Of a stretch of DNA of 64,000 bases, positions 1 through 9,912 are shown piece by piece. Each line of letters begins with the position of its first letter. Position 1 is the first letter of the stretch. The stretch is taken from contig JAUCBJ010005512.1 in the NCBI GenBank assembly GCA_032718475.1, forward strand, positions 62,001 to 126,000, given 5' to 3'. A model generated the notes under the pieces. That model had not been told where the DNA came from, made no database searches, and saw nothing but the letters and a program-made list of their open reading frames with translations. Made by a program: the position numbers and the translations under genes. This stretch comes from Nemertoderma westbladi (Eukaryota; Xenacoelomorpha; Nemertodermatida; Nemertodermatidae).

Positions 1-170
1 ACTTCAAGAAACCCGGGATAATCTTTGAGACGCAACAACTCAATCGCCCAGTTGGTCGTTTATGTTTGCTGGAAAGAGACAGGGAACTCTCCGGAAACTA
101 TGGAAGACAAGACACTCTTCCCACGACCACCTCCCTAATACCTCAAACATCTAGGGGCTCTTCAACGTAG
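1..170 (+). CDS. BEL/Pao pol, C-terminal 55 codons (copy 1, cut by window edge)
   Basis: The reading frame starts at base 3 and ends at a TAG at 168-170. It encodes the extreme C-terminus of the BEL/Pao integrase region. The protein matches, residue for residue over most of its length, the end of the pol of copy 3 (55940-56103): both share RPVGRLCLLERDRELSGNYG. In this family the segment lies beyond the integrase catalytic core and helps DNA binding. The frame is open over the visible part. It sets the orientation of the element: pol runs into the window from the left, so everything to about 7334 on the plus strand is candidate downstream element sequence. Copies 1 and 3 are close relatives; copy 2 at the right edge is more distant. 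Confidence 0.8.
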   Translation, partial: FKKPGIIFETQQLNRPVGRLCLLERDRELSGNYGRQDTLPTTTSLIPQTSRGSST

Positions 171-1791
171 TACGTCTGGAGTGGGTGTATGTCTATGTTA
201 TTTTATCTGTTTTTATTACATTTTTATATGTAAATGTTATTATGTACGTTATTATAATCGTTTTTATTTAATTTTATTTAGTAAAATGTTATTTTAGAAT
301 ATTTAGTAAATTAGTGCAATATATTAGTGTTTATTACGTACATAATTACTTATAATATATATTTAGTGCGACGGCAAGAAGTAATTATTTTCTCTTTCCT
401 TACTGTCCGTATTATATTATAAATGCGAGACTATAGTAAGATGACATGTCAGTACTTCTTAAAGTACAATAAAGCCACTACTATATTTAAGTATTATTGG
501 TAGGCAGAGTATTAGGAATGCAGAGTTCAGATCCTCGTGTCTCGGCTAAACCAAGCTCTGGGTAGACCTTGGAAACGACTTGCCTCTTCACACTGACATT
601 GCTTCGTGCGATATTGCTCTTCTACCTTATAACAAATAATACATATAGTAGCGTGATGTCCCTCTAACAGTAGCGTAAATCGCAAATAAATCTGTTAAAC
701 TTTTGACCATCTGTAATTCTAGTCGATTAAGATATCGTGGCACCCACCGATATACTTGAAAGACAAATTCTAGAATCAGTGGTTAACGTCCCCAGACACA
801 TTCTGGAATAAATCGGTGCCTATCCTAAATATTAATTTAATATTTATTAAAATCTGTAAAATTCAGATCCGTTAACAATTCTAGTCGATTAAGATATCGT
901 AGCACTTACCGATACTCTTAAAAGACAAATTTCATAGAATTAAGGATCCTATGTCCCCAGACCTGCTCTGGAATCAAATTGTGTCAATTTTAACATCAAA
1001 TAATAAAATTCACGGGAATAAATTTAAATTCATATTCGAATGAATTTCATAAATTGTCATTTTGTGCAATTTATAACATTCCCAAAATTCCAGTAATTAA
1101 TAGATCATGGGAGCGGAGATTCATATTGAGTGTACTAGAGTGCGAGAATCTCCAATATATAGTCAATAGCCGATAAAATTTATAAAATCAGGCATAAAGA
1201 GAAGATTGACAATTAAAGAATTACTATTAAATAACATCCCAGATCTGTATACATGAGAATTGCCCTAATTCTACCGCTAGTTTTCCATAATGTCACCATG
1301 GCAACACCCACGCTAGAATTAGAAGCAAGTTAAAGGAACAATAAAAAGCTTGCCCCATTGCGTAGCATAAGAGTATACATAGCGCACTATTAGTATCCAA
1401 GGATACATAGTAATAACGTGACATTCTGGAAGACACTGACTAACGGACAAATGGCATGCATGTGTGCAGTAAGTAATGATTGTATGGAATTTGTGCGTTT
1501 ATAGGTGAATGTTACTACTAAAGTGTGTTTACAGTAGCTAATCGCAATTGTAAAATAGCCCTAACTCTACCGAGATAACCTCAAGTGGATTCAAGACTTT
1601 GGGACGGAGAGTGGTGGGACTTGTGCCGGTTATCGTTGTCGTGCTGTTGCTACATGTTGGCGTAAACACTGCGACAGCGGTACATCGGCGCTGAGAAACC
1701 CACTGTCCGGGGGCAAAAGCCTAGTAGGCAGCGACGCCCGCTTGCCTAAAATATTAACTCATATTGATATTAATAAACTCAGATAGCAGAT
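171..1791 (+). other. BEL/Pao spacer between pol and the extra 3' frame
   Basis: This 1.6-kb non-coding block separates pol from frame A. Bases about 180-1040 align with 56110-57010, downstream of pol in copy 3, so it belongs to the element and is not host flank. Parts are strongly conserved between the copies, notably 480-605 against 56440-56575, where the string AACCAAGCTCTGGGTAGACC is identical. No version of the block is visible upstream of gag in copy 3, so it does not behave as an LTR. Bases 1788-1790 are an AG-ended stretch just before the frame A ATG and could be a splice acceptor; this is inference. The part after 1040 is seen only in copy 1. Confidence 0.65.
715..990 (+). repeat. 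Two tandem, potentially structured RNA repeats in the BEL spacer
   Basis: Two units begin with TCTAGTCGATTAAGATATCG, at about 717 and 888, about 170 bases apart. In unit 1, GGCACC (739-744) can pair with GGTGCC (815-820), enclosing a hairpin CCAGA/TCTGG (792-796 with 802-806). Unit 2 keeps the CCAGA/TCTGG hairpin with a different loop. Copy 3 has the same unit at 56671-56768 with both stems kept and another loop sequence. Stem retention with loop change suggests selection on RNA structure; the role is unknown. Confidence 0.5.
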
Positions 1792-2271
1792 ATGACGGAA
1801 TTGATAGAAGATGACCTTGGTATTAGAGAGCGATATACTTTACCTTTGCAAGCGTTTGTGGATAGCTTGATACGCGGTGAAGCCGATCCGACTATTACGG
1901 AGGACGATGGTCGTTATATCGAACCGGCGATGTCCCAGGAACAACTTACGCGTGAATTGGACTATAGAAAATTCACCGCTCGCTATACGAATCGTAATGG
2001 TACGTATATGGACTTCTTAACTACCGGCCATCCTACCGATTTACATGATACCGATGATGTAGACACCGAAAGGGAAATGGTTTTATTTAAATATCATGCC
2101 CAGCGGAATCGTAATGATAAACCGAGAATAGAACACGAGAACTCTATTCGCAACCTACTCGACAGAGAAAACGTTGAAGAACCCGATAAGCGTATCAACT
2201 TCAACGACTACTTGGAATTTTTGCGAGAAACCTATCCCAATATAGCCAGTCAACAGAACCTAGAGACTTGA
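1792..2271 (+). CDS. BEL/Pao extra 3' frame A, unknown function
   Basis: A 159-codon frame on the same strand as pol, starting at the ATG that follows the non-coding spacer. The protein is acidic and charged with no hydrophobic stretch, signal peptide or recognised domain. It ends at a single TGA (2269-2271) and is in the same frame as frame B, whose ATG is 27 bases on; the codons between are open. In the divergent copy 2 the corresponding region (61809 downward, minus strand) runs from an A-like segment into the B-like N-terminus with no stop. A and B may therefore be one protein read through a stop codon, or one gene hit by a nonsense mutation. Similarity of A to its copy 2 counterpart is weak apart from a shared FxELYP/FLRETYP-like stretch near the end. 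No function can be assigned. Confidence 0.6.
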   Translation: MTELIEDDLGIRERYTLPLQAFVDSLIRGEADPTITEDDGRYIEPAMSQEQLTRELDYRKFTARYTNRNGTYMDFLTTGHPTDLHDTDDVDTEREMVLFKYHAQRNRNDKPRIEHENSIRNLLDRENVEEPDKRINFNDYLEFLRETYPNIASQQNLET

Positions 2272-2298
2272 TATCCTCAAGGTATACATCACGATCCC

Positions 2299-5200
2299 AT
2301 GGTAGAACTCAAACGACTCTATTTCACCATGATGTATCTTACCGCAGATCGTCCACTGCCTGTTGTCCCGGACAGCTTTGAACAAATGGAAGAGTATTGC
2401 AAAACTGGAGAACGATCACCCGCGTTTCCTCTGCAGGACGTACGTCTTTGGTATTATTGTGACTCATGTCCTAGACCTAACCAGCAAACGGAAAGACATA
2501 AACATCCGCGGAGACGTTGTGCTAAACACAGTTTTACGCGTTATACTTACGGGAGTTTCGAGCGAAACCTGTTCGACGTATCACCTACGATCGCCCGTCT
2601 AAAACGATCGCTAAATAAACCCATGATCAGAGTTCCGGAATACTCGGTCAGACCTCCCCATTTCCCCGTGAGACCTCAAACTCTTGATCCTAACAGTATC
2701 ACTGATCCTCCCGAATTATACTCACTGTTCAAGGATTTGGTGTTACCCGAGCAGTTAATCGGTGGTGTTCCGGCGGTAGGTTCGTTGGATATTCGACCAT
2801 TCTATTTAACCGGATTGGGACGCGGACATCTAACATCGCCATTTAATCCTTACAACCGGCCAGGATTAACTCCGATACAACCTGCCACGGAAGTCGAGGA
2901 GAGTGTCATCAGAAACGCTCTAGACGCCATCCGACAGAAAATCGGAAAGGGAACCCAGGATTTTCTAGAGAAACGTAAATTACAGCAGCAGGTCCAATCG
3001 GTGAAAGAGCTAGCCTTGCCGCAGTTTGATAGAGAAATCCAAAACCTCGAAGAGGACATCGAGCTTGGACGTACGTATTCTCTACAGGAGTTTCTGGAAG
3101 AACGCTTGCAGAAACAGGCGGAGGAGAATCAACTGGAGGAGAGGCATACGGAAATGGATGAGAGAGAAGAAGCCGCTTTAGCCCAACCCGAAACTCAGAT
3201 ACTCATAACCGATCTCTACTCTAAAACCGTCCGTCATCCCTCGATGGTTCCGCATTTCGGAGACAAACTTTTCGCAAAGATACAACCCCAACCGGTTGAT
3301 ATCAGCATAAGATCGCAAAATCTTATCGCTGATGCTCCTATGTTACAGCGTCTGCCAATCGAGGCCGCTCGAGTTGACGGTATACTCGTTGAACCTCCGG
3401 ACAATCGAGCGGATCTTGTCCGTCGTATGGTACACGATGTCAACATACGCGCTAGACCTTTACAGAACTCTTTTTATGGAATTAAAGATCACCCTTATTA
3501 CGTTAATCTGACTCAATATTATATGGTAAAACCAGAAGATCCGATGCATGATTTAAAGTTTCTACCACTAATAAATCCTCTGGACATTGTCGAACTCGAA
3601 CAATTGCAAAAACATCTGGATCAATTAGTAAAGGTAAACTCATTTCGAAAACCATATAACGTTTCTCGAATAGAGAAGGATACAGAACCTCCTTATAATC
3701 TCGATGGATTTATTAAAACTCGATTAGTCCATTGGAATCTAGACGTATTATTCGAGGAGGAGAAAATCCAAAGATATGGAAATGTGGAGACGTATACCAC
3801 TCGATATATGAAGTATAGTGATCTCCCTGACGCTAATCAATGCGCCACCTTGTGGCATCCGGTAGGGATGACCCTTGAGAACGCCACCAAAGAGTGGAAT
3901 GAAACTCTTAATATCATTGAGATGTATGGCGTTGTTACTTACGATAACGAAGGTAGTGTTCCAATCGGAGAATTAGGAACTACGCGCATGATACACATAC
4001 GCGGATTAGCTGGCTCCACTCACGTGTTTACGCGAGCGTGTTCCGACGTGATCGATTATTCCTTTGAAACTCTCACCGAAACTCAAAAGAATCTCCGACA
4101 TGGACAATTCGAACTCGCGCAGCGTTACGTCATTGACACCGAACGCAAACCGGCCATGGGTATCGATGGATCGATGTTACCCCAGCCCGTTCTCGAGATG
4201 TTATTCAACGAAAGAATCATTAAAATCGGCTCAGCTGTTTACAGAGATCTCCAAAACGACTTTCGGAATATGGAGAATATCCCCTATCCTTTCGTGGATA
4301 CTCAGCTGATAGCTCCTTGGGCCGAAGGCCGAGGTTTCTTTCGCACCATGTATGCTAATGCGTCTAGCAACATTACAAAGGTGCAACGAACTTCCATCGG
4401 ACATCTTGCCTTTCAGGAATACGGGTGGAATTTCAAGGTCGGAAATCCCATCAACTATCAACAAGTATACGGAGACCATTATTCTCGATTATACTTTGAC
4501 GGACCGTTGACCGCACCTGGCGCCGTGTATAGCTTCATGAGTGTTCCACTCCGTCCCTCCTTAGCTATCTACACGATCTTCGAAAACACCGCACTTTCCG
4601 GTTGGCTAGCCGATGTGTGCAGTCGCACTATACGCGCCCATCCATTAATCCTTGGGACCAAACTCGCTAAGCTAGATGAACATAATAAATTCATCCGCTT
4701 TGAATGTTTCCGACGGTTTTTAACCCCGTTTCGCAACGTGGATAGCCAATTCAAAGACCGCGCTTTGACCAAGCTCAGCTTAAGAGACTCGGCTGCGGAG
4801 AAGTTAGATAGCGCTGGATTCGCTATTTTCAGAGACATTTGTGTAATAAACCTGCACTCCTCGGTTATCCAAAGACCTCGGATCCCCACCGGTTATTCTG
4901 TCGTGGAAATTCAGACGGTAGGTCCACTTGAGGAGACAGCCACGCCTACCTCAACTATACAAGGGGAAGACGAACCCATATGTTTAGAATCTGAAGAGAT
5001 TCAGCCCCCCACGTCTCGGAGTAGCGATAGCGACTACATATTGGAATGGTATCAAGGTCCCCAGTGTCTTACTGCGTATGATTATCGCCATGCCAATTAT
5101 GTTTCTAGACAACGTTGTCGGCTGTGCGCATCGAGAGACCATATTACGTCTATGGACACCAACGATCTTTGTTCCTATTTCCACGAGCAACCGTCGATGG

Positions 5201-6045
5201 AAATCTATTGTGCATATTGTCGGCTTAATAATTTGCACATTTTTGCTGTCTGCCCCCAATTTATGACTCAATGCCATCATTGTCAATTAAAAGGACACGC
5301 CAGCTTTGATTGTCCCTTTAATCATGATTTAGAGAGCGTAGATGAAATGATTGTACTACGTTATATCAGAGCTTGGGAAGCGAACGCTGATTTACATTGT
5401 GATTCACGCCATCGCTATTATCCTGGACGCGCCTACGAAGGAGTTTATGCGTTCCATCCATATTTGTTTGCCTCCGTCGAGCAGAAATCGCGCCTATCAA
5501 GTTATGAACTATTGAAGCGCGTTGGAGAATGTATTTCAACCAAATATGTACGTAAATTCCTCAGGAGCATTAATCCGAGTGACATCAATTCGTATAACTT
5601 AATAAACTTTATCTGTCAAGATCCGGCCTATGGAGACTTATTTGTCAACTCACACCCTGAGTTACAGGAAGTATATCGACGGCCTTACGAGTACAGAGCC
5701 CGCGAACGCGAGTTGGAAAGAACCATTAAACCAAGGAAGTTTCTAACTGCCTATGGTCCACCCACGGCCCTCGTTCAGACCACTCGTAAAGGACCCGTAA
5801 GAGCGGCTGTCTTGAAACGAGCTCTCAAAGCCGTTAGACCCCTCTCCCCTGACGTTGATGTCAATCAACCCGGTACTTCGACCGGCGGATATACCGATCG
5901 CAATCCCATACCTTCTGATGCAATCATATTGCACCCTTCACCCAGGAGTTATAGCCCTCCTCGTAAAGTGGCTCGCCCCAAAGAGAAAAGGACTCTTGCT
6001 AGCTTTAAAAAACTGCGTAAACGCCGTCCGCGCAAGAAAGACTAA
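2299..6045 (+). CDS. BEL/Pao extra 3' frame B: large protein with triple zinc knuckle
   Basis: An uninterrupted 1248-codon frame downstream of pol. Residues 1-60 resemble the copy 2 frame (shared LYxTMxYL and PxPxVxDxF). A charged, coiled-coil-like stretch lies near residues 240-300. Three cysteine-histidine knuckles follow: residues 940-958 (CX2CX4HX9C, atypical), 971-985 (CX2CX5HX4C) and 992-1005 (CX2CX4HX4C, the retroviral form). Copy 2 has three at matching spacing. The C-terminus is Pro/Ser-rich and then strongly basic, ending RRPRKKD. Zinc knuckles plus a basic tail are hallmarks of nucleocapsid proteins that bind RNA. The frame lies where env sits in some LTR elements, but I see no signal peptide or transmembrane segment, so a fusion glycoprotein is unlikely. 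Intactness over 3.7 kb suggests recent activity. No family is recognised for residues 60-930. Confidence 0.7.
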   Translation: MVELKRLYFTMMYLTADRPLPVVPDSFEQMEEYCKTGERSPAFPLQDVRLWYYCDSCPRPNQQTERHKHPRRRCAKHSFTRYTYGSFERNLFDVSPTIARLKRSLNKPMIRVPEYSVRPPHFPVRPQTLDPNSITDPPELYSLFKDLVLPEQLIGGVPAVGSLDIRPFYLTGLGRGHLTSPFNPYNRPGLTPIQPATEVEESVIRNALDAIRQKIGKGTQDFLEKRKLQQQVQSVKELALPQFDREIQNLEEDIELGRTYSLQEFLEERLQKQAEENQLEERHTEMDEREEAALAQPETQILITDLYSKTVRHPSMVPHFGDKLFAKIQPQPVDISIRSQNLIADAPMLQRLPIEAARVDGILVEPPDNRADLVRRMVHDVNIRARPLQNSFYGIKDHPYYVNLTQYYMVKPEDPMHDLKFLPLINPLDIVELEQLQKHLDQLVKVNSFRKPYNVSRIEKDTEPPYNLDGFIKTRLVHWNLDVLFEEEKIQRYGNVETYTTRYMKYSDLPDANQCATLWHPVGMTLENATKEWNETLNIIEMYGVVTYDNEGSVPIGELGTTRMIHIRGLAGSTHVFTRACSDVIDYSFETLTETQKNLRHGQFELAQRYVIDTERKPAMGIDGSMLPQPVLEMLFNERIIKIGSAVYRDLQNDFRNMENIPYPFVDTQLIAPWAEGRGFFRTMYANASSNITKVQRTSIGHLAFQEYGWNFKVGNPINYQQVYGDHYSRLYFDGPLTAPGAVYSFMSVPLRPSLAIYTIFENTALSGWLADVCSRTIRAHPLILGTKLAKLDEHNKFIRFECFRRFLTPFRNVDSQFKDRALTKLSLRDSAAEKLDSAGFAIFRDICVINLHSSVIQRPRIPTGYSVVEIQTVGPLEETATPTSTIQGEDEPICLESEEIQPPTSRSSDSDYILEWYQGPQCLTAYDYRHANYVSRQRCRLCASRDHITSMDTNDLCSYFHEQPSMEIYCAYCRLNNLHIFAVCPQFMTQCHHCQLKGHASFDCPFNHDLESVDEMIVLRYIRAWEANADLHCDSRHRYYPGRAYEGVYAFHPYLFASVEQKSRLSSYELLKRVGECISTKYVRKFLRSINPSDINSYNLINFICQDPAYGDLFVNSHPELQEVYRRPYEYRARERELERTIKPRKFLTAYGPPTALVQTTRKGPVRAAVLKRALKAVRPLSPDVDVNQPGTSTGGYTDRNPIPSDAIILHPSPRSYSPPRKVARPKEKRTLASFKKLRKRRPRKKD

Positions 6046-6123
6046 CTGTTTAGAGTATTTTTATATTTTAGAAACTGTGATTTTGTATATTTTATAGACT
6101 TAAATCCCATTTTCTGGGAGCGG

Positions 6124-7334
6124 TGTAAAAGCTTTTGTGGGATAACTGATACGTTTGCCTTTGCTGGCCAGTTCCCCCCCCAGTCGCTAGAATACTCTCA
6201 AAGGGATTTATAACTAAAATAGTGCAAGCTACCAGCTTATTGGCTGATGTGCTGTGTGGAGATATCTGGGCTCAGTTTAATCGGCCAACCAGTGTAGGAA
6301 GGTTGCCTAAGCCTTGCTGTCCGTGTCGGCCAATAGAATTTGCGTAGGCGTTGATTTCGACCTATCCCAGCGCTACTGAACTGAATTTCCTATCTCACTG
6401 CTCATCCTCTGTGTTGGACGGGAGCTTCGGGGAATAAGAGTTTTTGGTATACTCGTATAGTGGTAGTAGTCATATGATTTTATATGATTCTGTTGTTGTG
6501 TTCCCATTTTCGCCATAACACCGGCTTTTGGGAAGAACTCTAGTAAAACTGCTTAAATTATCGAAAGTATAAACTGTTACCTAACTAACTCACTCATTAA
6601 CTAACCTTACTTAACTAATCAATCTTAACTCACTATTAATCATATTGTTTGTACTGTTATTTACCGTCAGTTATTAATTGTACCTATTTGTTGATGGAAA
6701 TATTGCTCTTTGGATAATACGGATAAATCACCCAAATTTCCCAATTTTCTTGATACACTACAGGTTAGAGAGACAGGCTATACATAACAATTGCGATTTA
6801 TATTAATGTGGTGTGTATTGAATCTAATGTTATTTAGCAGACCCTACATGAGTCAATTACTGCTCTCTTTATGTGTGATCAAATATACTGACGGTCGGCA
6901 GAATAGTGTGCATGATTGTGATTGGTAACAAAGTATTTCCTAAAGAATACGCTTTATACTTTAATCATAAGCAGTATCGTTGCGTTTAGTATAAGTCCTA
7001 GTTCTGTTTAAATAGATAGAGCGCCACGTCCTAAAGGAACTGTTAATATTTCCCGAAAGCCAATAATATCTGTCAGAGATTAATTATTAACGATTTATCG
7101 AATAATACAGTAGGTATACACTGCAACCTTACACTGCAATAATAAAATTTAAGCATCCGAATTCAGCCTCCCGGGTGTAGATCCATCGGGTGAATGATCG
7201 CGCATGGGCTGACTTCGGCTAATGTTTTGCGTATTAGCATAAAATATTGTCGTATGCTAAAGGTGTTTTAATTAACTAAAAGACATATAAATTTTGGCAG
7301 GTTAAACTGCTAAAGGTCTTCAAAAGCGCGAACA
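6124..7334 (+). repeat. Candidate LTR (3' LTR of BEL/Pao copy 1)
   Basis: Bases 6124-7334 begin TGTAAAAGCTTTTG and end AAGCGCGAACA, and align along their length with 45312-46395. The best-matching parts include GACGGTCGGCAGA, AGGAACTGTTAATATTTCCC and GGCAGGTTAAACTGCTAAAG. TGT...ACA ends fit an LTR. A purine-rich stretch (GGGAGCGG, 6116-6123) sits immediately 5', as a polypurine tract should. It starts 78 bases after frame B stops. The two flanks do not share a target duplication, which fits the 3' LTR of a full element better than a solo LTR. Assignment to the BEL/Pao element rests on position and on the second copy lying upstream of a BEL gag. Confidence 0.6.
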
Positions 7335-7719
7335 GATATGTATATTAGATAATATATATATATATAAACAAAACTTTTGTGAGTGTTCCTGCTATGCGGC
7401 AGGTACCCCAAGGCACTTGATAACACTCATAAGAGTTACGGACAGACTCGTAGCGGCGAACGTGGGTTAGCCTCCCGTAAAAGCCTTGACAACAACGAAC
7501 TTGGTTATAATGTGTGTGCAGTTTTACAGATTTCAAGTCAGGAGGGAAATGTAGAAAATTCCAATAGGGCCTATTAATTTTGTCCGTCAGTTACTGTACA
7601 GTGTAGTTCCAAGGTGTAGACAGTATATAGTCACTTTTTAAATAGGCGGTAACATATTTTCTGGTCTACAAACTCGGCCGCCATATAAGCAGCTATAATA
7701 TATCGATATTCTCGGCATG
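7335..7719. other. Gap: AT microsatellite and unassigned sequence
   Basis: A short (TA)n tract lies at about 7353-7368. The rest shows no gene, no known repeat end and no clear structure. Confidence 0.5.
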
Positions 7720-9430
7720 ACTACTACTAGGATCGGCATGCTGCATTGCAGCTGCATTTTTAAGAATGCTGTGCCGGCTTGTCAACAAAATTGCACCGCC
7801 ACAACTCCCTATCACCCATGACATTTGCTAGATCATCCGCATCTTCAAGGCCAGTGTCCTTTAAGATGCGTCTCAAGAAAGTCATGGGCTGTCCACCATG
7901 CGTATTCACTCCATGAGGCTGCCAAAGTACAAGATTATGCACTGGCTCATCCTCACGGTGAAAGCAATGTCTTGCAAAGCGGAGGCGATTTTGTTCTAGT
8001 GTCAAGCTTGGAGGAACCAATGAGACACCTCCAATGTTATATAGTGTCTGGTTGGAGATGTGTGCATTATACTTGACACAATGAATCCGGCGTAGCATTC
8101 TTGTGAATGTGCCATCCAGAGATTTGGTGTCCTCAGCAGTTAGAGCCCAGCATGGACTCCCATAGAGGAGTACTGGAACTACTGCTGCTCTAAATAATCG
8201 GACCTTAAGTTTCCGATTAATTCTCGGTGACTTCCAAATCCTGGAAAGCCTATTCAAGGCTGCGCATGCCTTTCCCTTACGTATTCGAAGGTCCTCACCT
8301 GACTTCCGGATCCATGATCCCAGGTAACAGAGGTCGTCCACATGCTCAAGCATACCATCCTTTGAGCTTATGCTCATCCGATCAGAGACTTGCTGAGGAC
8401 TTTCAAAGTTAACTGTCAAAATTTTAGTCTTTCTGGAGTTAATAAAAAGACCAACACTAGATGCAGCATGTTCTAATGAGCTGAGGAGCCGTTGGGCTCC
8501 CTCTAATGATTCTGAGAGTACTCCTAACTCATCAGCAAAGTCTAGATCAGTTAGGTACTTGGCAGGATTTCCTCGACTTATGGAGCCAGTAGGTGGAGTT
8601 ATCATGACCCCATCATCATTATGATGATCTAAGGACATGCGTAGAACATAGTTAACCACAATAATGAACAAGAATGGTGCAAGTTTGTCTCCTTGGAGGA
8701 CGCCCCATAACACTTCAAATGGTTCTGTGTCACCGTCAACAGTAGACACAAATGTTGTCGAACCATCGTATACTGATCTGATTGCTGCAATAATTTCATC
8801 AGGAATCCCATATAATGAAAGTATGCTGAACATACGTGAGCGAGAGCCTTGAAGAAGTCAACAAAGATAACAGCCAGATGCCTGTCGTTCTTTTTTGATA
8901 ATTCTTCAATTATCCTTCTAAGTGCCAAAATGGGCTCCATGGTCCCACGACCTTTACGGAACCCATTCTGATTTCCACGGAGCAGTCTCTCAATGGGATC
9001 CCTGATGCGATTTAATAGAATCCTATTGTATAGCTTTGCAGCAATCGAGATCAATGAGATTCCCCGAAAAGAACCATAGAGTGTTAGGTTGCCCTTCTTG
9101 GGAACTGGCACCAACTTATTTGTTTTCATTTCTTGTGGCACTCTTGTTGTTCGGTACATGTCTACTATGATGGGATAGATGAGCTTTAAACACTCAGGTA
9201 TTTTAAAGACCTCAGGGGGAACACCATCTACTACACTGGCACGATTGGTCTTAATGCTCTTTGCAGCAGCCTTCACTTCTGCAAAGGAGATATCGCCAAT
9301 GGGAATATCTGGGAGTACAGACTCAGACACTTTTACTTCTATAAAGTTATCAGGCAATACCCTGTCATTATTGAGGAGCTTTTCAAAGTGGGCTTTCCAA
9401 CCATTGACATGCCGACATGTCGTCTTGGAG
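7720..9430 (-). pseudogene. LINE reverse transcriptase, frameshifted and 5'-truncated
   Basis: Two overlapping minus-strand frames (9427-8834, then 8833-7760) together encode the reverse transcriptase of a non-LTR retrotransposon and its C-terminal region. The first has the fingers and palm start (GVPPEVFK, GFRKGRGTMEP, VIFVDFFKA). The second has GVLQGDKLAPFLFI, the palm motif DLDFADEL, and the C-terminal ELWRCNFVDKP. One frameshift near 8835 separates them. The catalytic motif, normally FADD, reads FADE, so the second metal-binding aspartate is lost. There is no endonuclease domain; the frame meets a stop just upstream of 9427, so the copy is truncated. The 3' end near 7720 carries short ACTACTA repeats. 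A shorter relative lies at 25525-25963. I do not assign a clade. Confidence 0.85.
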
Positions 9431-9912
9431 GTTTACTGTAAGTGTAGAGTGGAGGTGTACCATAGAGTGGGGATAGGCTAGGTCAACCTAGGTGCCAGCG
9501 AGATAGGCCGACATCCAAATGCCGATAGACCTAGAAGTCTGGCTGAGTGGTAAATTATAGGTAAAATAATGTATGATGCAGCAGTAGGGTGTAAAGTTAT
9601 AAAATACGATCATACGAAGTACAGTACCTTATATTTTAGATAATTACAGGAAGGTTTACCTTAATTATTAATTAATTATTAATAATGAATTATTTTTATG
9701 AATTAAATATAGTATACATAAATAATAATTAAATTACAATAGTAAACTACGACTACTACAGAACTAGGTCGAGCGAGCCCGGACAGTGGAAATGAGGCGA
9801 TCCTTCCAGACGTCCTTATTCCTTGAGTTGGATGGTTGCCAGAAAATCGTTCTGGTATGACCTCATGCTTCTTGGAGTTGCATTTATTATCTGATTGTTT
9901 GATTAATTGTAG
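9431..9912. other. Gap: probable intron sequence with a LINE tail remnant
   Basis: AT-rich sequence (about 9650-9740) without a gene. On the minus strand at about 9770-9870 a short stretch reads NKDVWKDRLISTVRARST then stop, a pattern like the C-terminus of LINE proteins, so a small LINE tail is likely. The segment ends in a splice acceptor (TTGATTAATTGTAG, 9899-9912) for the astacin exon. Confidence 0.35.

Noticed and set aside
171-1791. This spacer as the LTR between two tandem BEL elements
   Set aside because: No copy of it is visible upstream of gag in copy 3, and in copy 2 the pol-to-A/B gap is only 660 bases and different in sequence.
2299-6045. Env glycoprotein in the env position
   Set aside because: No signal peptide, no transmembrane helix, no fusion-protein pattern; zinc knuckles and a basic tail point to a nucleic-acid-binding protein.
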